A program made the position numbers and the translations under genes. This document shows positions 1 through 5,793 of a stretch of DNA of 6,376 nt, one piece after another (the first letter of the stretch is position 1; the number at the start of each line of letters is the position of its first letter). The stretch covers positions 1 to 6,376 of the forward strand of contig DAHVXO010000166.1 of NCBI GenBank assembly GCA_027356675.1, in the 5' to 3' direction. The notes under the pieces were generated by a model. It worked only from the letters and a program-made list of their open reading frames with translations. It was not told where the DNA came from and searched no databases. The DNA comes from Symbiobacteriaceae bacterium. Lineage in GTDB: Bacteria > Bacillota_E > Symbiobacteriia > Symbiobacteriales > Symbiobacteriaceae.

Positions 1-2951
1 GCGCGTTCTACTGGTACCGGGTGTCGGCCGTCGACCGCTACGGGAACGAGTCGGCCTTGTCGGAGACGGCCTATGGCACCCCCACGGACAAGATCCCGCC
101 CACCACTCCGGCCACCGTCACGGTCACGGATCCGGGCACCAGTGGCAGCCTGCGGATCAACTGGAGCCCGAGCCCCCAGAGCGATACCGCGGGCTACCAC
201 ATCTGGTATAGCAGCGCATCTGCCGGGCCCTACCTGAAGGCGAACGCCACGCTGGTTCCGGCTCCTCCCTTCGTCCACTACGGGCTGGCCGACGGCATCC
301 CCGTCTACTACCGGGTTTCGGCATTGGACAGATATGGCAATGAGTCCGCCCAGACGCCTTCTGCCGGTGTGGTGGGAACCCCTACCGATCAGGTTCCGCC
401 GTCGGTCCTGATGACTTCGCCCCCGAGCGGGGAGCCCCAGTTCGGGACTGGCCGCCCCATCACGGTCACATTTGCCCGCCCCATCGATCCGGCGAGCATC
501 ACCACTGCGGTCTTTTCGGTGACTCCCGCCGATGGCAGACCGGTCGTTCCCACCGCGTCCAGCTACTCTGCCAGCACGCGGGCCGCCACCTTCACCATGC
601 CGGCACTGATCAAGCAGCAGGGCTATACGGCCACGCTGAGCACCGGGGTAAAAAACGCCTTCGGTGCAGCCATGACCAGCAACTACGTCTGGACGTTTAC
701 CACGGGCAGTTCGGCCTATGCCTCGCCCCATGGCAACTTCCTGGCGGAGACCGGTATCTGCGCCCTCTGCCACGCCACTCACACCGCTGCGGGCCCTGAG
801 GTGATTCGCCGGACCAACGAAACGGCGGTCTGCTTCTACTGTCACGACGGAACCCAGGCGGACAGCAATATCGCCCAGGCCTTTTCCACGAACAGCGGAA
901 ACATCTCCCGGCATCCCGTGAAGAATACCCCGGCCGTCCAGAATGGCCTGATCCGGTGCTCGGACTGCCATAATCCCCACGGGGACAAGAAGCCGGACAA
1001 AACCCTCTTCCCCAAGCTCCTCCGATCAACGGACGGTACCACCAGCTACCACCAGGGGAACGGCTTCTGCCTGGCATGTCATGGCACCAGCAACCGCAAC
1101 TTCAACCCCAACTCCTATGCCAACACGGCCGGCGATCACCCCCGTGCAAACGCCGCCCATTATGACGGAAACCTCCCGGTGCTGTGGCCGGCCTCGGGAA
1201 CGGAGGTAACCTGCGTCCAGTGCCACGACCAGCATGCGGCTCCGGTCCAGCGGCTTCTCACCGCGGTGGAGGAGAACGCCTGCTTTGCCTGCCACAATAC
1301 GGGGACCAACTCCATGAGCGGCCGCAATATCGTCAGCGAATTCGGCCAGGACTACAAGCATGACATCACCGGCGCCACCGGGGCCAAGGTGGAATGTTCG
1401 AGCTGCCACGGCCCGCACACGGTGGCGCGGGCGGATTATGCGGCGGGCGGCAGTAGCTCGCAAATTAGCAATCCCGCCAATACCAAGGAAGATATGGCCC
1501 AGGTAGCCGGCAGCACGGCGGGATACATCCGTGTGACCCAGTTCTGCCTGACCTGCCACAACAGCACGCCGCCCCAGGTCACGTCCGGGGCCACCACGCT
1601 GGTGCCTTATTCGGTTGTGTTCCCTGACCGGGTGGTGACCACCAACGCCGGGAGTGGCGGTGGCAACACCCTCCAACGAGCCTGGGACAAGAGCGCGTAC
1701 ATCGGCTCCACCCACTACCAGAAAGGGATCGGTTGTAACGAATGCCACAATAGCCACGGCTCGCCGTATCCGCTGCTGAGCAACCGGGCTGAGGATACGG
1801 CTGCCGCCGGCGCCCAGGGGGTGTGCGGGCGGTGTCATAGCGGGAACCCGCCGGCCCCGTATAGTTCGGCGCAAAATGTCTTCGCCGATCTCACCAGGAC
1901 CGGCAATCCGTCCGATGACCGTTATCGGCATCCGACGCTTTACACCAGCGGTCGGCACAGCGACACAGAAGATTACACGGCAGTCAACCGGACCGAATCG
2001 GGTAACCAGCGGCATGCCGAGTGCCTTGATTGCCATGACCCGCACAACGACCGGCCGTATACGCCGGTTCCGGCACCGTCTGTCACCGGTCCCGTACGCA
2101 ATACCAGCGGCGTGGCCGTCAACTTCGGGGCTGCGACCTGGGCCACCTGGAATCCCAGTCAGAACCAGCCTGTCATGACGTTCGTCAACCCGATTTTGAA
2201 CCAGTATGAGCTGTGCCTGAAATGCCATACCGCCTTCTCATGGCAGAGCAGCCCACCTGTGCCTGGCGGCCTGACCCCTGACACGGACGTCGCCAAGGAG
2301 TTCAACCCCAACAACCCTTCCTACCACGCCGTCATTGGCGACAGCAAGATCGGCACCTTCACCGCCGACGGGCAGACCTACCGTTATGGCAAGTTCGCAG
2401 CGCCGGGGGGCGACCCGGCCACCCGGGACAGCATGGGCAATGGCTGGACCGCGACCAGCCGCCTGTACTGCGAGGACTGCCACCGGAGCAGCGCCACGTC
2501 TCTGCGCGGCTCCCACGGTTCCAGCTACTGGTATATCCTGCGTGCACCGTGGAACCGCAACAGCGGCGAGATGGGGCAAGCGGGCACGGGGACTGCGGGG
2601 ACCGCCGGTGATATCTGCTTCAAGTGCCATGATTACAGCTTCTACGCCGGTGGCAACAACGGGTCCGTGACGGAGCGCTCTGCCTTTTCCGCGGACGGCG
2701 AGTACAACCTGCACGCGGAGCACGCCGGCAGGGGCTGCACGGCCTGCCACGTCACTGTCGCTCATGGCTGGAAGATCAGAGGACTCCTGGCGAACAAGAG
2801 CGCTGCGTCTGACCCGGCGATTCCGGGTTCGGGCGGTGATCCTTCCGCCCCATCGCCGTACTATGACGGCTCCTGGCTCTCGATCAGGACCTGGAAGAGA
2901 CCGGGGAATTGGACCAGGGCCGATTGTGGCGATTGCCACGCCAACGATTAG
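1..2951 (+). CDS. FN3/Ig-like domain multihaem (16-haem) c-type cytochrome, 5' partial
   Basis: Likely an exported, probably outer-surface or extracellular electron-transfer cytochrome. The frame is already open at base 3, and the GTG at 21 lies inside an FN3 domain, so the true start and signal peptide are upstream. Numbering from that GTG, residues 1-18 end one FN3 domain, about 19-123 are a second FN3, and about 125-229 fit an SbsA/Big_5 Ig-like domain (ITVTF near its start, WTFTTG at its end). Sixteen CxxCH sites follow from residue 247 to 973, at 759, 831, 957, 1068, 1212, 1281, 1395, 1545, 1734, 1824, 2022, 2214, 2469, 2616, 2736 and 2925. Every cysteine lies in a CxxCH site. The haem region has 21 further histidines, enough for bis-His ligation of all haems. 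The last haem site is followed only by AND and the TAG stop. The genes downstream encode cytochrome c maturation factors. Cytochrome identity is certain; location and electron partners are inferred. Confidence 0.95.
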   Translation, partial: AFYWYRVSAVDRYGNESALSETAYGTPTDKIPPTTPATVTVTDPGTSGSLRINWSPSPQSDTAGYHIWYSSASAGPYLKANATLVPAPPFVHYGLADGIPVYYRVSALDRYGNESAQTPSAGVVGTPTDQVPPSVLMTSPPSGEPQFGTGRPITVTFARPIDPASITTAVFSVTPADGRPVVPTASSYSASTRAATFTMPALIKQQGYTATLSTGVKNAFGAAMTSNYVWTFTTGSSAYASPHGNFLAETGICALCHATHTAAGPEVIRRTNETAVCFYCHDGTQADSNIAQAFSTNSGNISRHPVKNTPAVQNGLIRCSDCHNPHGDKKPDKTLFPKLLRSTDGTTSYHQGNGFCLACHGTSNRNFNPNSYANTAGDHPRANAAHYDGNLPVLWPASGTEVTCVQCHDQHAAPVQRLLTAVEENACFACHNTGTNSMSGRNIVSEFGQDYKHDITGATGAKVECSSCHGPHTVARADYAAGGSSSQISNPANTKEDMAQVAGSTAGYIRVTQFCLTCHNSTPPQVTSGATTLVPYSVVFPDRVVTTNAGSGGGNTLQRAWDKSAYIGSTHYQKGIGCNECHNSHGSPYPLLSNRAEDTAAAGAQGVCGRCHSGNPPAPYSSAQNVFADLTRTGNPSDDRYRHPTLYTSGRHSDTEDYTAVNRTESGNQRHAECLDCHDPHNDRPYTPVPAPSVTGPVRNTSGVAVNFGAATWATWNPSQNQPVMTFVNPILNQYELCLKCHTAFSWQSSPPVPGGLTPDTDVAKEFNPNNPSYHAVIGDSKIGTFTADGQTYRYGKFAAPGGDPATRDSMGNGWTATSRLYCEDCHRSSATSLRGSHGSSYWYILRAPWNRNSGEMGQAGTGTAGTAGDICFKCHDYSFYAGGNNGSVTERSAFSADGEYNLHAEHAGRGCTACHVTVAHGWKIRGLLANKSAASDPAIPGSGGDPSAPSPYYDGSWLSIRTWKRPGNWTRADCGDCHAND
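3..389 (+). repeat. Tandem FN3 domains (end of one, one complete)
   Basis: Two copies of the same domain end are visible. YRVSAVDRYGNESA (about 15-56) recurs as YRVSALDRYGNESA (about 309-350), and the linker GTPTDKIPP (75-101) recurs as GTPTDQVPP (375-401), a period of about 100 residues. The protein copies are nearly identical at these places, but the DNA has diverged at many third positions, so the duplication is old and kept by selection or co-evolution. More copies may lie upstream of the window. FN3 domains in secreted bacterial proteins usually act as spacers or adhesion modules. Confidence 0.8.
393..707 (+). other. SbsA Ig-like (Big_5-type) domain region within the cytochrome
   Basis: The segment runs from PPSVLMTSPPSG through RPITVTFARPIDPASI, a central TRAATFTMPA and GYTATLSTGVKNAFG to WTFTTG. 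This order of strands matches the bacterial Ig-like fold seen in S-layer protein SbsA and many surface proteins. It joins the FN3 domains to the haem region through a short SSAYASPHGNF hinge. The role is probably display or cell-surface anchoring of the haem wire, which is inferred from the family and not from a visible anchor. Confidence 0.75.
729..2228 (+). repeat. Six tandem two-haem modules (CxxCHxxH then CxxCH)
   Basis: Haems 1 to 12 alternate strictly. The odd sites are CALCHATH, CSDCHNPH, CVQCHDQH, CSSCHGPH, CNECHNSH and CLDCHDPH. The even sites are CFYCH, CLACH, CFACH, CLTCH, CGRCH and CLKCH, without the second histidine. A lone histidine context (PHG, RHPV, DHPR, KHDI, THYQ, RHPT) comes about 9-30 residues before each odd site. 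Each module thus carries at least two spare histidines for two haems, as in the doubled-CxxCH cytochrome family. Haems 13 to 16 break the pattern. Confidence 0.8.
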
Positions 2952-2976
2952 GGAAGTGCCAGGGTCTGTTGCAGCA

Positions 2977-2982
2977 AGGAGG
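2977..2982 (+). promoter_or_regulatory. Shine-Dalgarno AGGAGG deciding the zinc-ribbon gene start
   Basis: AGGAGG ends seven bases before the ATG at 2990. The same frame is open from an ATG at 2909 inside the cytochrome gene, but that start has no comparable site and would add 27 residues with no domain character. The start at 2990 puts the zinc ribbon at the very N-terminus, as is usual for this module. Confidence 0.85.
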
Positions 2983-2989
2983 TGTCCCG

Positions 2990-3763
2990 ATGGTTCCTTG
3001 TCCGCACTGCGGGTACGAATTGACGGGCCGGTATTGCAACATGTGCGGGGCGCGCGCACATGAGGAGATCGCCGCCGGAAAGCCGCGGCGGGCGGCGCCC
3101 AAGGTAAGGGTCAAGACCAACTCCTTACGAGGCCCGTTCGCCAGGCTGCGCACGCACAAATGGACGGTCGTTGCCCTGCTGGGATTCGCCCTGTTTGCGC
3201 TTGGCCTGTTGGTGGGGCTGTGGGTCAATCCGTCCGTAAAGGCCTCTCCCGCGGTGGCAGGGAGCACCACCAGTCCAGGTGCGCCGACGCCGGCCGCCGA
3301 CCAGTTGGCAGCCTTGCCGCCTATCACCCTGGCTGAGCAGTTTATGGACCAGGGAGTCGAGTACATGAAGAATGGAAACCGATCCGCATCGGTGGACAGC
3401 TTTCGGAAGGCCACAGCCCAGTTCGAAAAGGTGTTGAATGCGGAGCCTGACAACCTGTACGCCCGCAGTTATTTGGGGCTCACGTACTTCTACATCGGCG
3501 ATGCAGTCAAGGCCCGGTCCACTGAGCAGGAGGTATTGGACAAGGATCCCAACTACCTCTGGGCGATCTTCAATCTGGCGTGGATCCAGGAAAGCAGCGG
3601 GAAGACCGCTGAGGCGCTGCTCCTGTACCAGCAGTATCTGGCAGTCGTTCCTGGCGAGAGAGCAAACGTACTGAAGTACGCCGAGCAGTACGAACTCATC
3701 GACAGACAGGTCGAAGCGGCGAAAAAGGCCTTGGCGAACTTCCAGGGAGGTGGCGGGCAGTGA
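2990..3763 (+). CDS. Zinc ribbon - transmembrane - TPR protein
   Basis: A 257-residue membrane protein with no assigned symbol. Residues 4-19 form a zinc ribbon of two CxxC knuckles (CPHC and CNMC, the second followed by G). A basic stretch rich in K and R (about 31-57) precedes one membrane helix (about 58-79). A Ser/Thr/Pro/Ala linker (80-110) leads to about three TPR units: 114-154, 156-188 and 190-222, each of the last two ending in a DPN or VPG turn. A final helix (about 223-250) and a GGGGQ tail close the protein. The positive-inside rule puts the zinc ribbon in the cytoplasm and the TPRs in the periplasm. It lies 38 bp after the cytochrome and overlaps the thioredoxin gene by four bases. 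Periplasmic TPRs in System I (CcmI, NrfG) bind apocytochromes, so a similar holding role is a reasonable inference. A general assembly scaffold is the alternative. Confidence 0.88.
   Translation: MVPCPHCGYELTGRYCNMCGARAHEEIAAGKPRRAAPKVRVKTNSLRGPFARLRTHKWTVVALLGFALFALGLLVGLWVNPSVKASPAVAGSTTSPGAPTPAADQLAALPPITLAEQFMDQGVEYMKNGNRSASVDSFRKATAQFEKVLNAEPDNLYARSYLGLTYFYIGDAVKARSTEQEVLDKDPNYLWAIFNLAWIQESSGKTAEALLLYQQYLAVVPGERANVLKYAEQYELIDRQVEAAKKALANFQGGGGQ
3745..3763 (+). promoter_or_regulatory. Shine-Dalgarno and GTGA stop/start overlap
   Basis: GGGAGG (3745-3750) lies nine bases before a GTG start at 3760, and the GTG overlaps the TGA stop (3761-3763) of the TPR gene. This supports GTG as the start and suggests translational coupling between the two genes. 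Confidence 0.75.
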
Positions 3764-4314
3764 GCAATAGGGTGTTAAGCGGTCATCACCCAGGTTACAA
3801 GCGGGTCACCGCAGGGGCAGCGCTCCTGATCCTTGCCCTCTGGGTCGCCCACCAACTGCTTTCGCCCGTTGCCGGTGCCGAGGTTGCCGGCACGGGCATA
3901 GCCCTCGGCGCGGCAGCGCCGGAGTTCGAGCTGAAGACCATTGACGGCAAAGCATACAAGCTCTCCGATCTGCGGGGACAGGCCGTATTGATCAATTTCT
4001 TCGCCACCTGGTGTCCACCGTGCAAGCGCGAGATGCCGATCTTGCAGGAAGCGTACCAGGAATACAGGGACCAGGGGATCATCGTGCTGGCCGTCAATCT
4101 CAACGAAAGTGATGTGGCGATCCGCTCTTTTCAGGAGAAGCTTGGCACCACTTTTCCGATCGTCGTTGACAAGGACGACCAGGTCAGCCGGCTGTACGAT
4201 ATCGTGCCGCTGCCGACCACGTACTTCGTGGACCGGAAAGGCATCGTTCAGGCCAAGTGGACGGGCGAGTTGCGAAAGGAGCAGCTGCGGTCGCTGCTCG
4301 CCAAAATCCTGTAG
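3760..4314 (+). CDS. Membrane-anchored TlpA/ResA-like thioredoxin
   Basis: A 184-residue periplasmic thiol-disulfide oxidoreductase. Residues about 15-35 are a hydrophobic N-terminal anchor or signal; an AGA before E41 could be a cleavage site, so anchoring is not certain. The AhpC/TSA-Redoxin-like fold starts at about 46 (GAAAPEFELKTIDGK). The redox site is WCPPC (C85, C88), and the cis-proline is P152 in PLPTTYFVD. In System II the partner of this type (ResA/CcsX) reduces the CxxCH cysteines of apocytochromes so that haem can be attached, which fits its place between the cytochrome and resB. Bacillus ResA has CEPC at its active site; the glutamate is replaced by proline here, so the closer label is TlpA/ResA-like. 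No CcdA/DsbD electron donor is visible in the window. The start is GTG, supported by a Shine-Dalgarno sequence and a four-base overlap with the gene before it. Confidence 0.9.
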   Translation: MSNRVLSGHHPGYKRVTAGAALLILALWVAHQLLSPVAGAEVAGTGIALGAAAPEFELKTIDGKAYKLSDLRGQAVLINFFATWCPPCKREMPILQEAYQEYRDQGIIVLAVNLNESDVAIRSFQEKLGTTFPIVVDKDDQVSRLYDIVPLPTTYFVDRKGIVQAKWTGELRKEQLRSLLAKIL

Positions 4315-4315
4315 C

Positions 4316-4322
4316 GGAGGGG
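4316..4322 (+). promoter_or_regulatory. Shine-Dalgarno for resB
   Basis: GGAGGGG begins two bases after the thioredoxin stop and ends seven bases before the ATG at 4330. The 15-bp gap holds only this site, so there is no room for a separate promoter or terminator. Confidence 0.75.
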
Positions 4323-4329
4323 TTGCGTC

Positions 4330-5793
4330 ATGGATCAGCCGAACGTTGCCCCGGAGGGCGTCAGCGAAACCGGAGCCGGCCCGCTGCGGCCCGGAAAGCC
4401 TGTCAAGGACCTGCTTGACCGTGCCTGGGACTTCTTCGCTTCCGTGCGGGTTGTGACCGTGATCATCTTCCTCATTGCAGTGGCCAGCGTGGTTGGGACC
4501 CTTATCGACCAGGAGGGGCAGTACAACTCCTGGGTGTCTCCGGCGCAGTACTATCCCCAGCGGTACGGGCAGGTCCTCGGCCCTTTGCTCTACCGCATCG
4601 GCCTGACTCGGATGTACGCATCATGGTGGTACCTTTCGCTCTTGCTGCTGCTGGGCATCAGCCTTGTGGTCTGCTCCCTGGAGCGGTTCATTCCACTGTG
4701 GCGGACTGTGCAACGGCCCAACACGTCTCCGCCAGAGGCATTTATTCAACACCTGAGACATCGCTTTGCCTTTCGGCCGCCCAACGGGGAGCCGCCGCTG
4801 GCCTTGCTGACCAGGGAGCTGCGCGCCCGGCGTTACCACGTGGTTCAGGAGGGCTCCCGTCTTTACGCAGACAAGGGGCGCTGGGGACGGTGGGGTCCCT
4901 ACGTGACGCACATCGGTCTCTTGTTGATTCTCCTGGGTGCGATGGCACGGGCGATTCCCGGTGCGTCTTTCGACCAGATGATCTGGGTGCGGGATGGGGC
5001 GACCGTCAAGGTGCAAGACGCGAATTGGTACGTCCGCAGCGAGAAGTTTACTGCCGAGTACTATGCGGACGGGACGCCCAAGTCCTATCGTACCGACGCC
5101 GTGGTCATCGATGACGGCAAAGAGGTGAAGCGGCACACCATCGCTATGAACGATCCACTTTGGTACCAGTGGGTGGAACTCTATCAATCCAGCTTTCAGC
5201 AAGAGGTCGGCAAGGCCAGGGTGGTTCTCACGGAACGCCAGACGGGCAAGAGGCTTGGCACATTTCAATTGGATCTCATTCAACCGGAGAGCAGTTACAG
5301 CGTGGGGGATTACAGCCTCAATGTGAAGGAGTACTTCCCCGATTTCGGGTTCGATCAGGCTGGGAAGCCGGTCTCCAAATCGGCTCAAGTCCAAAACCCG
5401 GCCTTCATTTTTGAAGTCGTGCCGCGGGAGGGAAAACCATTCAAGCAGTGGTTCTTTGCCCTCTTCCCGGAGATGGAGTTTGACGCCAAGTCGCCGGTCC
5501 GGCTGCAGGTCCTGGATACAGAGGTTGTGTCGACCACCGGCCTCAAGCTGAAAAAAGACCTGGGGATTCCTGTCATCTACCTTGGCCTGTTCGTCACAGC
5601 ACTCGGTGTGATGTGCAGCTTCTATATCGCCCATCGGCGATACTGGGCGCTGTTTGACGGTGAGCGGGTGGTCCTGGGCGGTTGGACCAACCGGAACGAG
5701 ACGTCTCTGCAATCTGAACTGGATGTCCTTGGCGCACGCCTGAACCAAGAGCCCATATCCCACAAGAACCCGTCAAAGGGGGAAGAAAGATGA
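4330..5793 (+). CDS. resB: ResB (Ccs1/CcsB-type) cytochrome c biogenesis protein
   Basis: System II haem ligation subunit of the inner membrane, 487 residues, within the usual range of the ResB family. Four membrane helices are visible: about 41-59, 99-116 (after YASWWYLSLLLLLG, ending VVCSLERF), 191-208 (YVTHIGLLLILLGA, with H194) and 413-433, followed by H435 in AHRRYWAL. The large stretch between helices 3 and 4 (about 209-410) is the periplasmic domain thought to hold apocytochrome near the haem exit. ResB and ResC together move haem to the periplasmic side and attach it to CxxCH sites. The order thioredoxin-resB-resC is the classical ResABC arrangement. The C-terminal tail (from about 440) is hydrophilic and cytoplasmic. 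The stop overlaps the next start by four bases. Names differ between organisms: resB equals ccs1, and is called ccsB in some System II literature. Confidence 0.95.
   Translation: MDQPNVAPEGVSETGAGPLRPGKPVKDLLDRAWDFFASVRVVTVIIFLIAVASVVGTLIDQEGQYNSWVSPAQYYPQRYGQVLGPLLYRIGLTRMYASWWYLSLLLLLGISLVVCSLERFIPLWRTVQRPNTSPPEAFIQHLRHRFAFRPPNGEPPLALLTRELRARRYHVVQEGSRLYADKGRWGRWGPYVTHIGLLLILLGAMARAIPGASFDQMIWVRDGATVKVQDANWYVRSEKFTAEYYADGTPKSYRTDAVVIDDGKEVKRHTIAMNDPLWYQWVELYQSSFQQEVGKARVVLTERQTGKRLGTFQLDLIQPESSYSVGDYSLNVKEYFPDFGFDQAGKPVSKSAQVQNPAFIFEVVPREGKPFKQWFFALFPEMEFDAKSPVRLQVLDTEVVSTTGLKLKKDLGIPVIYLGLFVTALGVMCSFYIAHRRYWALFDGERVVLGGWTNRNETSLQSELDVLGARLNQEPISHKNPSKGEER
5778..5793 (+). promoter_or_regulatory. 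Shine-Dalgarno and ATGA stop/start overlap, double ATG
   Basis: GGGGGAAG (5778-5785) precedes two consecutive in-frame ATG codons at 5790 and 5793. The first overlaps the resB stop as ATGA and has the shorter gap of four bases; the second has a gap of seven bases. Either could be used; the protein would differ by one methionine. Confidence 0.65.

Noticed and set aside
21..23. GTG as a real start for the cytochrome
   Set aside because: The frame is open to the window edge, and the GTG codes the V of YRVSAVDRYG inside an FN3 domain that matches the second copy. There is no signal peptide after it.
1026..2228. 400-residue open frame on the minus strand opposite the haem region
   Set aside because: It lies fully opposite a firmly identified cytochrome gene. 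Its product is rich in Arg, Gly and Val with no recognisable domain, as expected of an antisense shadow in GC-rich DNA.
2909..2989. Upstream ATG extending the zinc-ribbon gene into the cytochrome gene
   Set aside because: It would add 27 residues of no domain character, has no good Shine-Dalgarno, and the ATG at 2990 has an AGGAGG at ideal distance.
2952..2989. Possible promoter or terminator in the gap after the cytochrome
   Set aside because: The 38 bp hold a Shine-Dalgarno sequence but no hairpin with T-run and no convincing -35/-10 pair.
2238..3059. 273-residue minus-strand open frame spanning the end of the cytochrome and the gap
   Set aside because: It overlaps two genes with strong evidence. 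Its composition (Ala, Arg, Gly, Val) is that of a shadow frame.
3875..3893. Hairpin GTGCCG / CGGCAC with a seven-base loop, considered as a terminator or attenuator
   Set aside because: The stem is only six base pairs, has no T-tract after it, and lies inside the thioredoxin coding sequence, in the signal/linker region rich in Gly and Ala codons.
4621..5763. 380-residue open frame on the minus strand opposite resB
   Set aside because: It mirrors the resB coding region, has no clear family features or membrane pattern, and no supporting start context was seen.
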